Shown piece by piece: positions 38,901 to 47,540 of a DNA stretch of 51,769 bases (its first letter is position 1; each line of letters opens with the position of its first letter). The notes below the pieces were generated by a model, which saw only the letters and a program-made list of their open reading frames with translations, did no database searches and was not told the DNA's origin. This DNA is from Jaenimonas drosophilae (taxonomy: Eukaryota; Euglenozoa; Kinetoplastea; Trypanosomatida; Trypanosomatidae): the NCBI GenBank assembly GCA_030849065.1, contig JASAON010001546.1, forward strand, positions 1 to 51,769, read 5' to 3'. The position numbers were made by a program, and so were the translations under genes.

Positions 38901-41900
38901 AGTGCCGGTGACATCAACCTCCTCCAGTCCATGTGCGACCTCTTCACCGCACTCGTCAAGGTGAATAAGGTGAAGTTCCCGGCCGACCCCAAGGGGGAGA
39001 ACATCCCACCCCCAGATGATGCCTCCTTCCGTGAGCGCAATGAGATTTGCAATGTGCTCTTCGCCTTCAGCTACATTTGGTCTATTGGCGGCAACGTGGA
39101 CCAGACGGCGATGGAGAGCTTTGATACCTTTGCACGTACCATCATGGAAACGCTGGTGCGCTTCCCCAACCACGGCTCCGTCTACGACTTCACCATTGAT
39201 TATAACACGAGAATGCTCACGTCGTGGGAGACGAAGGTGCCCGAATTCACCTACGACGTGGCGACGCCCTTCTTCAATATTTTGGTGCCCACGGTGGATA
39301 CGGTGCGGTACAGCACCATCGCCAAGACCCTCATTCAGTGCGGGAAGCCCATCCTCTTCAATGGCCAAACCGGTGTGGGAAAGAGCGTCATCATGGCCGA
39401 CTGCCTCCTCGCCAACAAGGATGAGCTGCAGCTCGCCACCATCAACTTCCAGTTCAGCGCGCAGACGAGCTCCGAGCGTACGCAGGAGCTCATTGAGACG
39501 AAGCTCAAGCAGAAGCGCAAGAACATCCTCGGTGCCCCACCGGGCAAGAAGGTCGTCCTCTTCATTGATGATCTCAACATGCCGGCCTTGGAGGTTTTTG
39601 GTGCCTCGCCCCCAATTGAGCTGCTGCGCCAGCTGATGGGCAACGGCGGCTTCTACGACCGCAAGATTGCTGGCTTCTGGAAGTTTGTGCAGGACGTGAC
39701 TGTGGTGGCGGCATGCGGGCCTCCCGAGGGTGGTCGCAACCCCACCACCCCACGTCTCACCCGCCTCTTCCACCTGTTGCAGATTCCGAACCTCACCGAT
39801 GACAGCATGAAGCGCATCTTTGGCAGCATTCTTCGTGGCTTCTTTGAGGCCAAGAACTTCAGCAAGGAGGTGAAGGATATGTCCAAGTTGGTCGTCTCCG
39901 CCAGCGTTGACATCTTCAACAAGTTGCGCGACGGGCTGCGACCACGACCCACAACCCCGCACTACACCTTCAATCTGCGCGATCTTGCCAAGGTGTTCCA
40001 GGGCATCACCCAGGTCATTCCCCGCCTCTGCCGCGATCACCGCTCCATGACGCGTTTGTGGATCCATGAGTGCATGCGCTGCTTCTACGATCGTCTCGCC
40101 ACCCCCGATGACCGCCGCTTCTTCACGGAGGAGCTCATGATGGATAGCATCTCACGTCTTATGCCCGGCGCACACAGCCACGAGGAGTACTTTGAGGGTG
40201 ATCCCATCATTTGGGGCGATTTTTTGCGCTTCGGCTCCACAGAACGTGTTTATGAGGAGGCGGCAGAGTTCCGTCGCATCCCGCAAGTCCTGGATGAGTA
40301 TCAGGACGACTACAACGCCACCGTCAGCACCGCCAAGCCTGGTGAAGGCGTGCAAGCATCGCAGCTCAACCTCGTCTTTTTCCAGGATCACTGCACCCAT
40401 CTTGCCCGCATCATCCGCATCATTCGCCAGCCACGTGGCAATGCGCTCTTGGTTGGTGTTGGTGGATCAGGAAAGCGCTCCCTCACCCGTCTTGCCTCCT
40501 ACGTTGCCGATAGCCGTGTGTTTGAGGTGTCTGTGGGCAAGGGCTACAGCATGAATGACTTCCATGAGTTCCTGCTCGAGCTCTACACCTACGCCGGTGT
40601 GCAGGCGAAGCCCTGCGTCTTCTTGTTCTCGGACAATCAAATTGTGCATGAGGCGATGCTCGAGGACTTAAACAACATTCTGAATTCGGGTGAGGTGCCC
40701 TCGCTCTTCACCCCGGAAGAGCGCGAGAAGCGTGTCAATGCCTGCATCGAGCCAGCTCAGCTCCTCGGCATCAGCAACCGTGATGAGATTTACAACTTCT
40801 TCATCTCACGTGTGCGCGACAACATGCACATTGCCCTCTGCATGAGTCCTGTTGGTGGCACCTTCCGTACCCGCTGCCGGCAGTTTCCCTCGCTGACCAA
40901 CTGTTGCAGCATTGACTGGTTCGATGAGTGGCCCAAGGAGGCCCTCCAGGGTGTGGCGGAGCGCCTCCTCAAGGACATGGAGGAATCCATCCCGGCCGAC
41001 CTCCTCGAGAAGCTTCCATCCATGTGCGTGGACGTACACTCCACCATCACCCACCTCGCCACGCAGTACTGGGAGGAGCTCCGGCGTCGCTACTACATCA
41101 CCCCGACGAGCTACCTCGAGTTTATTGAGCTCTACAAGGGCATGTTCGCGGAGAAGAGCAGCGCCATTGAGGAGCAGCTCTCGCGCGTGCAAAACGGCAA
41201 AGACAAGATGAAGGAAACGGATGAGGTCATTGCCAAGATGTCCATTGAGATTGAGGAGAAGCGCCCCTTGTTGGAGAAGGCCAGCAAGGAAACGGAGGCC
41301 GTCGTGGCGGATCTCAACATTCGCCAGACCAAGGCCGCCGAGGTGCAGGTGCAGGTGCGTGCGCAGCAGGATGTGGCGGCCGAACAGCAGAAGGAGGCCA
41401 CCCGCAACGCCAACGAGGCCAACGTGAAGCTGATGGAGGCGAAGCCCCTCATTGACAAGGCCATGGCCGCCCTCGACACCATCACCCCACGTGATTTGAA
41501 TGAGCTCCGCTCCTTCGCCAACCCACCCGTTGCGGTTCTCCTCACGGTGCAGGCCTGCATGGTTATGTTCGATGCCAAGGACTTTGCCGGTTCGTGGTCG
41601 GGCAACACGGAGTGGAAGGGCGCGCGTGAGTTCCTCTCACATCGCTCGCTGCTCGACATGATTCAGGGCTACGATTGTGAAAACGTGAAGCCAAATGTGC
41701 TCCAAAAGATGCAGCAGTACATCAACAACCCCAACTTCACGGTGGAATACACCTCACAAAAGGGCTCCGTCACCTGCGGCAACCTCTGCGCGTGGGTGCG
41801 TGCCGTCGACGCCTTCTCCAAGGTGATGAAGGAGGTGGCGCCGATTCGTCATGCCGCGGCGGAGGCCGAGGCCCATCTCAATGAAACAAACGCCAAGGTG

Positions 41901-44900
41901 CAAAAGGCGCAGCAACAGCTGCGAGAGGTGGAAAAGGAGAAGATGGAGCTTGAGGAGAACTACGAAGTTAGCTTGAAGAAGAAGAATGATCTCGAGGCGG
42001 GCCTACGGACCTGCGAGTCGCGTCTCGAGAATGCCAAGATCCTCTCCGGCTCCCTGAAGAGCGAAGGTGTGCGTTGGACGGAGAACATCAAGGTGCTGAA
42101 GGAGGTCCTGACGAAGCTGCCACTCCAAGTCTTTGTGGCGAGTGCGTGTGCCGCCTACTCCGGCGCCTTCACCCCGCTCTTCCGCAAGCGCTTGGTGCAT
42201 GAGTGGATGGAGAAGCTCCTCCAGCGTGGCTTGGATGTTGAAGGCGTCTCGATGATCAACGTCTTTGGCGATCCAGTTGATACGCTAAATTGGCAGGTGA
42301 ATGGCCTCCCCACGGATGAAACATCCACGGAGAATGCCATCATCGCCGCCCTCTCCTACGCCCCACGTCGCTGGCCCCTCTTCATTGATCCGCAGGAGCA
42401 GGGCGTGCGTTGGTTGACGAAGCAGTATGGCCAGGTGCAGGGCACCGGCAAGGCCGCCAAGAGCCTCCTCAAGGTGGTGAAGCTAACCGAGCCCACGTGG
42501 ATGCGTACCTTGGAGGCCCAGATCCGCATGGGCGGTGTGGTGGTGATTGACGACGTTGGCGAGACCCTCGACCCCGCGCTGGAGCCCCTCATCTCGCGCC
42601 GAATCTTCGAGACCGCCACCGGCATGCCGCAGATTCAGCTCACCCCACAGTCAGGGCCCATTGACTACAACCCCAACTTCCGCCTCTTCATTTGCACGAA
42701 GCTGCCCAACCCGTACTACCTCCCCGACATTAGTACGCGTGTTTCGCTTCTCAACTTCACAGTGACTCTGGAAGGTTTGGAGGATCAACTCCTCGGTGAG
42801 GTGGTGTCTATTGAGAAGCGCGCCATGGAGGAGGAGAAGAACACCATTATTCAGAGCATTGCTCAAGGCCAAAAGAAGCTGAAGCAGATTGAGGAAACGA
42901 TTCTCATGCGCTTGAAGAACACGAAGGGCAACATCCTTGATGACCGTGAGCTCATTACGGAGCTCAAGGCCGCGCAGTACAACGCCGAGGTGCTGAGTGA
43001 GAATCAGAAGGAGGCCAGCAAGAAGATGGAGGTCATTTCGGCGTCTCGTGAAAAGTATCGCTCCGTCGCGGTGCGTGCCGCGGTGCTCTTCTTCGTCTTG
43101 GCTGACATCAGCCGCATCGATCCCATGTATCAGTACTCGTTGCAGTTTTTTGTGAAGTTGGTGCAGCAGGAGATTGAATCCACCCCGAAGGTGAATGACT
43201 TTGACGAGGATGATGCCACGATGCTCGGAGAGCACCTACAAACCGTCATCAACGGCCTTACCCTCACCATGTACAACAACATTTGCCGCGGTCTCTTCAA
43301 CAAGGACAAGACCATCTTGTCGTTGCTCATCAGTACCTCGATTGGCCGCCAACGTGGGAACATCTCGGAGGAGGAGTGGCAGTACTTTGTACGTGCCTCC
43401 GCCCTCGTGGCGAGTGAGCTCCCCGAGCAGCCCGCTGAGCTCGGCTTCTTGTCGCGGCTCCAGTGGGAGCTGACGGAGGCCCTCTTCCGCACGGTGCCCG
43501 TCTACGCCGGCCTGGGCGAGAGCCTCAACAAGTACCCGCTGGACTGGCGTGAGTTTGTGCAGTGCGATGATCCGCAGTCGGTGCCCCTCCCCTGTGGATG
43601 GAGTGATCGGCTGACACCTTTCCAGCGCATCCTGCTCATTCGCTGCTTCCGCGAGGAGAAGCTCTTCTTCGCCCTCGCCGACTACGTCAGCCACGCCATG
43701 GGCCCGCAATTCATGGAACCCCCACCTTTTGACCTGGTCAGTGCCTTGAAGGATAGCTCACGCAGCACGCCCATCATCTTTGTTCTCTCGCAAGGTGCCG
43801 ATCCGATGGATGCACTGCAGGCCTTTGCCCGTGCCGAGGGCAAGGAGCTCCAGTACGTCTCCCTCGGTCAGGGTCAGGGTGACAATGCCAAGAAGCTCAT
43901 TGCCAGCTGCCGTCGTAGTGGCGCGTGGGCCATGTTGCAGAATTGCCATCTCTCCAAGAGCTTCATGCCCGACTTGGAGCTCGAGGTGGCCAACCTGCAG
44001 CTCTCCACCGATGCCGATACGAAGCCGGAGTTCCGTCTGTGGCTGACCTCGATGCCCACCGACTTCTTCCCCATCTTTGTGTTGCAGAGCAGCATCAAGC
44101 TCACCAATGAGCCACCAACTGGACTCAAGGCCAACATGGTTCGCTGTTTCCACGAGCTGACGGAGCACGACTACGAGTACTTCAGCGACGATGACTACAT
44201 TGGTGACGTGCCAAAGGGCACCGCCTTCAAGAAGCTGCTCTACGGACTGTGCTTCTTCCACTCCATTGTGCTGGAGCGCAAGAAGTTTGGCCCACTCGGA
44301 TGGAATGTCAAGTACGAATGGAACGATACCGACTTCCACGTCTCCAAGCAGTGGCTGCGGCTCTTCTTTGAGGAGCAGGAGAGCATCCCGTGGGAGTCCC
44401 TCGAGTACATCATTGGCCAAATTAATTATGGCGGCCGAGTGACAGACCCGCAAGATCGTGGCACCCTCCAAACCATTCTCCGCAACTATCTCTGCCCTTC
44501 CATCATTGACGACGACTTCAAGTTCAGCGAGAGTGGGAAGTACTTCGCCCCCATGACGTGCAGCCTCGAGGAGGCCAAGGGACACATTGGGGAGATGTCC
44601 TTGGTGGATGATCCTGAGGTCTTTGGCATGCACGAAAACGCCAGCCTACGCTACCAACTCCAAACCTCGCAGTACCTCCTCGCCACCATCGTATCAATCC
44701 AGCCGCGTCTTGTGGGCGCCAGCGGCACCGGCATGACCCCCGAAGAGGAAGTGCGCCGCAAGTGCCGGGAATTTGAGGCCTCCTTGCCGGCCAACATCTC
44801 CCGCGAGGAGGCTGGCCCCAACAGCTTCACCACCTTGGCCAACGGCCTCCCCAACTCCATGTCCACCGTCCTGAGCCACGAGCTCGTCAAGTACAACAAC

Positions 44901-45596
44901 CTCCTCACCCGCATCCGCCACACCCTCTCCGATATGCAAAAGGCCCTGCAGGGCCTCACCGTCTTGTCGGCCGACTTGGATGCGATGTTTAGCGCCTTCT
45001 TGGCTGATCAGGTGCCGCAGCTGTGGAGCAGCGTGTCGTACGCCTCGTTGAAGCCACTCGGTGCGTGGTTCCGTGAGTTCCTCGAGAAGGTCCACTTCAT
45101 TCGTACGTGGGTGCAGAAGGGCGAGCCCAAGGCTTTTTGGATGGCGGGATTCTTCAACCCAAGCGCCTTCATGACGGGCGCCTACCAAGCCTTTGCCCGC
45201 GCAGAAGGTGTCTCGGTGGATAAGCTCGGCTTCCGATATGAGGTGGTGGATGTGGCACTGCAGGATCTCACGTCTGGCCCGAATCGCGGGTGCTACGTGT
45301 ATGGCATCTACAGCGATGCGTGGAGGTGGGACGCACAACGACGGGTGATGGCAGATTCACTGCCCGGAGAGCCCTACGACACCCTACCCGTCGTACACTT
45401 CCTGCCAGAGCCCTTCCACAAGAAGCCATCCAACTTCCATGCGGTGCCCATGTACCGTACCACGATTCGCGCTGGCGTGATTAGCTCCTTGGGCGCTAGC
45501 AGCAACTACGTCCTCTCCGTGGAGATGCCATCTGATCAGGGCACGGACTACTGGCTCCTGAAGGGCGCGGCATGTGTGTGCGCGTTGGAGCAGTAG
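32976..45596 (+). CDS. Axonemal dynein heavy chain, inner-arm type
   Basis: A 4206-residue motor that moves along axonemal microtubules. Order: a disordered N-terminus with a short poly-Q (about residues 118-125), tail and linker (about 300-1450), six AAA units, stalk and C-terminal domain. P-loops: AAA1 GPAGTGKT (1492-1499), AAA2 GVTGTGKT (1774-1781), AAA3 GQTGVGKS (2130-2137), AAA4 GVGGSGKR (2494-2501). The AAA1 region has CLDEFNRI and the NPGYAGR motif. The stalk coiled coils (about 2720-2820 and 2965-3020) flank the microtubule-binding domain. The C-terminus (LPVVHFLPEPF...YRTTIRAG) is complete. Length and sequence style suit single-headed inner-arm chains (DNAH1/3/7/12-like); which one I cannot decide. 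It implies a motile flagellum. The start is the first ATG after AG at 32885-32886. Confidence 0.95.
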   Translation: MNRSSDPKTGASGAKGFQLTPPTKKKETVHRNPNHVAKDALDAHNKLNPLMNRLYSDGISSGEKLCVPNRMTQRTELGAGEDGNLLLMEPRPPSQGPASRPYSHVGAASAAAITTGPQQQQQQQPVDPVAQARGNTVVVNSLQVFQQPSLRNSDLKKMFVANSQQKLLPLKKRTPAKLVPIAAHASTSENSSEKEDADLLATDGDASTHSPIPRFTKATSNAPNEFTYLILRPRGIRDAFNPYDLQVVSHKEVRGEKYYTVSSAGVTQFTSGGADFIELPTWERECKIFYQISQLPVFRDYKKWRSFLLWRGLVRRNAMHNSRTFLQKNLFHVHPNLSGALQAVRRICLEFYDNNDLHLAPTETRTLEAFCTSLNGHLHRERGRLEKMMRTIRDHVEQACKAAMLTAQLEREKLNVLHDEEDKRKKKVVDIRELGTQQQPSYIEMTQRKATCRRLTAFIKLCDYIVITLLTRLAAKAVRNVRSAFLYPRLDVVPQKEALRGAAGKKAADQHHFTGPVLSLEVLYNTQTQRIDVSPSQAQVTEAVEDIVRDYVRTVGGVPRMVQMDAFKLYTDNAEDGNNESGVGPDVAEMVVSEEDHKQNMSHIRDCLTAALNDAERYAHSFDPFREMFVENSKLDTDAILARAETIEFFRERLTLYKSQMESISSKIPNSKDVGLFTVHTEGLRDFFTPSPFDCLEAIHGILPIIAHRHNEELLVQLQKHNMYLAAMPKTVEHYVEYLCYYKELEAGFDAFSSHYDFIRELFALLQEEKIEIDEDDEETYRSGTRPQFDKLRTLMQVIEDGKDSQQRFFTRNIDEQMEALRHSIEAVYDKAGQSIVTSGEAEVEEVIVYITELQAEAEKISAREKELRRYQLEIGAEETTVDTMVDMLNDVNIKTRLWVGIRDWDVFTTETRIVAFQALDVQTIQETVMKYTTLVKQVSTKLTGNAAVPRLKAKVEEWRQLMPVLQALTNPKLKIEHTTKISNTVGAVSDANGMTKTLSEWGNQFTIDLLLENDVLRFKDEILAISVAATEEDKLQQQIDKVNAMWNGGGPKPPMEFQFHNHKDIKDVYTLVGTSVEDVAALADDSMIAISTIGSSKFCQGVLRAQVDRWEGRLRYMQETLDRWVELQRNWIYLENIFSSSEIRSQWKDDAKRFEKADRFYRDLMRKAHDLPTAYRGLLINPPSFDPSEPTKTKTLKHDLDNYIKELEKVLSSLERKLEEKRRAFPRFYFLSNDDLLDILAKVKTPELMMPHMLKMFDGIKSLQFAPGNDITHLLSMEGEQVELVNKGVKARGPVETWMDMLEREMFSTLRKHAQTCLSDYEERGDRHTWMFQHPVQLVLIMEQLLWTRSVEEALDQPDSDKRMQQLKAANYRTLEEMAGLTARQLSKVQRILLSTMITIDVHGRDLVDEMCDNEVVESKEFGWTKQLRAYWEKDEDGYGNIFIRQNNSRFVYGYEYLGAQGRLVITPLTDRIYMTVTGALKLYLGASPAGPAGTGKTETVKDLAKNLARQCIVYNCSDGVTYKMMEKFFSGLIQTGAWACLDEFNRINIEVLSVIASQLLEIKLALQNGQESFTFQGTPDVRVRTTYGAFVTMNPGYAGRTELPDNLKILFRPVAVMTPDFRMIAEVILYSEGFTNAKDLSLKITQLYKLSSEQLSPQDHYDFGMRALKSILVMAGDLKRSQPDVEEDLTLIVACNDSNVPKFVTEDLPLFRGIMQDLFPGVSFPEREYVELLPAMHKSMDAKKLVDVGQWVKKGIQFYETLIVRHGVMLVGVTGTGKTETRHCIAESLTSMSAAESSNPMARPVHQFVMNPKSILMHELYGILDVNTNEWKDGVLAVIAKECVRDSEGSRDHRWIVFDGPVDTLWIESLNSVLDDSKLLCLDSGERIKLPDTIHMLFEVADLAVASPATVSRCGMVYVDADDLPWQAVVGQWLETKLLDSGAQPLCRQYIHSLFDTFVEKGLEWIHTQKPLISAGDINLLQSMCDLFTALVKVNKVKFPADPKGENIPPPDDASFRERNEICNVLFAFSYIWSIGGNVDQTAMESFDTFARTIMETLVRFPNHGSVYDFTIDYNTRMLTSWETKVPEFTYDVATPFFNILVPTVDTVRYSTIAKTLIQCGKPILFNGQTGVGKSVIMADCLLANKDELQLATINFQFSAQTSSERTQELIETKLKQKRKNILGAPPGKKVVLFIDDLNMPALEVFGASPPIELLRQLMGNGGFYDRKIAGFWKFVQDVTVVAACGPPEGGRNPTTPRLTRLFHLLQIPNLTDDSMKRIFGSILRGFFEAKNFSKEVKDMSKLVVSASVDIFNKLRDGLRPRPTTPHYTFNLRDLAKVFQGITQVIPRLCRDHRSMTRLWIHECMRCFYDRLATPDDRRFFTEELMMDSISRLMPGAHSHEEYFEGDPIIWGDFLRFGSTERVYEEAAEFRRIPQVLDEYQDDYNATVSTAKPGEGVQASQLNLVFFQDHCTHLARIIRIIRQPRGNALLVGVGGSGKRSLTRLASYVADSRVFEVSVGKGYSMNDFHEFLLELYTYAGVQAKPCVFLFSDNQIVHEAMLEDLNNILNSGEVPSLFTPEEREKRVNACIEPAQLLGISNRDEIYNFFISRVRDNMHIALCMSPVGGTFRTRCRQFPSLTNCCSIDWFDEWPKEALQGVAERLLKDMEESIPADLLEKLPSMCVDVHSTITHLATQYWEELRRRYYITPTSYLEFIELYKGMFAEKSSAIEEQLSRVQNGKDKMKETDEVIAKMSIEIEEKRPLLEKASKETEAVVADLNIRQTKAAEVQVQVRAQQDVAAEQQKEATRNANEANVKLMEAKPLIDKAMAALDTITPRDLNELRSFANPPVAVLLTVQACMVMFDAKDFAGSWSGNTEWKGAREFLSHRSLLDMIQGYDCENVKPNVLQKMQQYINNPNFTVEYTSQKGSVTCGNLCAWVRAVDAFSKVMKEVAPIRHAAAEAEAHLNETNAKVQKAQQQLREVEKEKMELEENYEVSLKKKNDLEAGLRTCESRLENAKILSGSLKSEGVRWTENIKVLKEVLTKLPLQVFVASACAAYSGAFTPLFRKRLVHEWMEKLLQRGLDVEGVSMINVFGDPVDTLNWQVNGLPTDETSTENAIIAALSYAPRRWPLFIDPQEQGVRWLTKQYGQVQGTGKAAKSLLKVVKLTEPTWMRTLEAQIRMGGVVVIDDVGETLDPALEPLISRRIFETATGMPQIQLTPQSGPIDYNPNFRLFICTKLPNPYYLPDISTRVSLLNFTVTLEGLEDQLLGEVVSIEKRAMEEEKNTIIQSIAQGQKKLKQIEETILMRLKNTKGNILDDRELITELKAAQYNAEVLSENQKEASKKMEVISASREKYRSVAVRAAVLFFVLADISRIDPMYQYSLQFFVKLVQQEIESTPKVNDFDEDDATMLGEHLQTVINGLTLTMYNNICRGLFNKDKTILSLLISTSIGRQRGNISEEEWQYFVRASALVASELPEQPAELGFLSRLQWELTEALFRTVPVYAGLGESLNKYPLDWREFVQCDDPQSVPLPCGWSDRLTPFQRILLIRCFREEKLFFALADYVSHAMGPQFMEPPPFDLVSALKDSSRSTPIIFVLSQGADPMDALQAFARAEGKELQYVSLGQGQGDNAKKLIASCRRSGAWAMLQNCHLSKSFMPDLELEVANLQLSTDADTKPEFRLWLTSMPTDFFPIFVLQSSIKLTNEPPTGLKANMVRCFHELTEHDYEYFSDDDYIGDVPKGTAFKKLLYGLCFFHSIVLERKKFGPLGWNVKYEWNDTDFHVSKQWLRLFFEEQESIPWESLEYIIGQINYGGRVTDPQDRGTLQTILRNYLCPSIIDDDFKFSESGKYFAPMTCSLEEAKGHIGEMSLVDDPEVFGMHENASLRYQLQTSQYLLATIVSIQPRLVGASGTGMTPEEEVRRKCREFEASLPANISREEAGPNSFTTLANGLPNSMSTVLSHELVKYNNLLTRIRHTLSDMQKALQGLTVLSADLDAMFSAFLADQVPQLWSSVSYASLKPLGAWFREFLEKVHFIRTWVQKGEPKAFWMAGFFNPSAFMTGAYQAFARAEGVSVDKLGFRYEVVDVALQDLTSGPNRGCYVYGIYSDAWRWDAQRRVMADSLPGEPYDTLPVVHFLPEPFHKKPSNFHAVPMYRTTIRAGVISSLGASSNYVLSVEMPSDQGTDYWLLKGAACVCALEQ

Positions 45597-46750
45597 CGCG
45601 GATGAATGAATGTCGGTGGCTGTGGTTGGTTGATGTGTGGTGATGATGGCGAATATGTTGGAGAAGATGGCTGTCTTCTTGTGTGTGTGTGTGCCTGCCC
45701 TCATTGCATCGCGCTTCGTGGATGGATGAGGCGGCAAGAACGAAGAAGAAAAAGAAGAGGCCATCATCCGCGCCACAACACACTGCCTACACGTGTGTCG
45801 TGGATGATGGCGGCGGATGCTGCGTGATGGTGTGTGGTGCAGACGTTCTTCAATCCGTACTGACGACTGCCAACACACACACACACACCGAGAGAAGTAC
45901 TTTGATCAGCAGCGGAAGCCATGAATAGAAGAGATTTCATCGTGCCACGCTCTCCTTGCTACACCATGCACTGCACCTCATTCATTTTTTGTGCCGCAGA
46001 AAGTGGTCGTTGCCGTCGATCACTCTCCTCTGCCTCCACATGATGAGTGATGGTCGGATGTGGGTGTTGCGACCAAAAAACAAAAAGGAGATGTGTGCCA
46101 AGATGAATCCAACAAGAGTTTGGCGGCGATGAAGATGATGATGTCGGAAGCAGCAGTGGTGGATAGCCATTCACTGGGTGATGTTGATGGAGCCTACTCG
46201 TGGCCGACGAGTAGGCTCCATGTCAGCAACACCCCTCTTTTTTGTTGTGAGAATGTATGCCAGCTTCTTCTGCTTCAACCCCGACACATCCTTCATGGTG
46301 TGCAACAACGCCTTTCCCCCCCACGTTTTTGGGTGATGTGTTGGAGCATGTTTTTTGTTCTCATCATGATGATGATGCAGCACAGACATGTCCTTCGCTC
46401 ACCTCCGTCAGTATCATGTAATGTAGTTAGCCAACACACCTCCATCACCCCCTCCACATCATGTTCTTCTTTTTCTGTATTTTTGGATTGTGCGTGCGTG
46501 GAGCAGGGACGATGGAGGTGGAGGAGATGATTCCTCATTGGGACGATGATGATCTGTTTCGCTCTACACTAAGTTCTGACGCACACACATGTGTTGTTGG
46601 TGGTGTTTCACCATCCAGCACCACTCATGAGAGATGTACGCACCATCACTGCTATACCACAACTCCCTACTTCCTCTTCTTTCTTTCTTCATCATTCCTC
46701 CTCAACAACAACAACAACACANGACTTCGTACCTCCGCACCTTCTCCAAC
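45597..46750 (+). other. 1.15-kb spacer between dynein and eL14
   Basis: No supported gene. It contains GT/CA runs, GATGATG-rich stretches, and a perfect 15-bp inverted repeat at 46187-46221. It ends with a pyrimidine tract (CTTCCTCTTCTTTCTTTCTTC, about 46668-46690) and CAA repeats up to one undetermined base at 46722 (ANG), where the trans-splice acceptor of eL14 would be expected. Confidence 0.5.
46187..46221 (+). repeat. Perfect 15-bp inverted repeat (hairpin)
   Basis: Left arm ATGGAGCCTACTCGT (46187-46201), five-base loop GGCCG (46202-46206), right arm ACGAGTAGGCTCCAT (46207-46221). The arms are perfectly complementary. It lies in a noncoding spacer, in the 3' UTR or intergenic part downstream of dynein, and would fold strongly in RNA. 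It is not followed by a T run, so it is not a bacterial-type terminator. Confidence 0.85.
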
Positions 46751-47269
46751 ATGAAGACCAACTACATCCGCGCCGGCCGTCTCGTCCGCATCCTCCGTGG
46801 CCCTCGCCAGGACCGCGTCGCGATCATCGTGGACATCATCGATGCCAACCGCGTCCTCGTGGAGAACACCGAGGATGAGAAGATGTGGCGTCACGTGGAG
46901 AACCTCAAGAACGTGGAGCCCCTCAAGTTCTGCCTCACCATCAGCCGCAACTGCAGCTCCAAGGCACTCAAGGCCGTCATCGCCTCTTCCAAGATTCTTG
47001 AGAAGTACGCCGCCACCCGCACCGCCGTGCGTGTTGCTGCCAAGAAGGCCCTCGCTGTGAGCACCGACTTCGAGCGCTACCAGCTCCGCGTGGCCCGCCG
47101 CTCTCGCGCTCACTGGGCCCGCAAGGTCTTTGATGAGAACGACGCCAAGGCCCCCGTCTCATGGCACAAGGTGGCGCTGAAGAAGATCCAGAAGAAGGCC
47201 GCCAAGCTCGATGCCCGCCCCGACGCCAAGAAGCGCATGCAGAAGGCCATCGCCGCCCACAAGAAGTAG
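46751..47269 (+). CDS. RPL14: 60S ribosomal protein eL14
   Basis: A 172-residue cytosolic large-subunit protein. The N-terminal KOW-like/SH3 domain is clear: IRAGRLVRILRGPRQDRVAI, VDIIDANRVLVENT, then the helical part with TDFERYQLRVARRSRA, matching the DFDRFKVM region of eL14 in other eukaryotes. The C-terminus is Lys/Ala-rich (KKIQKKAAKLDARPDAKKRM). Codons are almost uniformly C/G-ending, as expected for a highly translated gene. The start at 46751 (MKTNYIRAG) matches the family; an in-frame ATG at 46634 lies upstream of the pyrimidine tract and is rejected. The base at 46722 is undetermined but is in the leader, not in the protein. Confidence 0.93.
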   Translation: MKTNYIRAGRLVRILRGPRQDRVAIIVDIIDANRVLVENTEDEKMWRHVENLKNVEPLKFCLTISRNCSSKALKAVIASSKILEKYAATRTAVRVAAKKALAVSTDFERYQLRVARRSRAHWARKVFDENDAKAPVSWHKVALKKIQKKAAKLDARPDAKKRMQKAIAAHKK

Positions 47270-47414
47270 GTTCTGAGCTGTGGATGATGTTCGAGCATGA
47301 TTCCGTCGTGACCAACCATCATTGATTCATTTTTCATTAAACAAAAAAAGATATTCTTGTGTTGGATCGGTGTGAGGGTTGAGTTGGAGGTGCGTCCTCC
47401 TCCTCCTGTGAATG

Positions 47415-47435
47415 CATCATCATCATCATCATCAT
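47415..47435 (+). repeat. CAT microsatellite
   Basis: Seven CAT units in the spacer between eL14 and malate dehydrogenase. Similar CAT or CAA runs recur in other spacers of the right half of the window (for example about 32448-32466 and 50481-50500). Confidence 0.8.
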
Positions 47436-47486
47436 GGCATGGAGCACATTCGTCTTCTCCTTTTTCTTCTCGTTGTGTTCTGACCT

Positions 47487-47488
47487 AG
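47487..47488 (+). promoter_or_regulatory. Putative trans-splice acceptor of malate dehydrogenase
   Basis: CTCCTTTTTCTTCTCG and TTCTGACCT lead to AG. The first ATG after it is 47541, the enzyme's start. Confidence 0.55.
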
Positions 47489-47540
47489 ACCCCCCACACT
47501 TCCACTTCAATCTACATCAACGTCCAAAATTTGTGCGTGT

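Noticed and set aside
38529..40067. 512-residue minus-strand frame inside dynein
   Set aside because: Shadow caused by the strong C/G third-base bias of the dynein gene, on the wrong strand and without a domain.
46060..46530. 156-residue frame in the dynein-eL14 spacer
   Set aside because: Low-complexity composition, spans the hairpin and GATGATG-rich sequence, and has no acceptor or domain.
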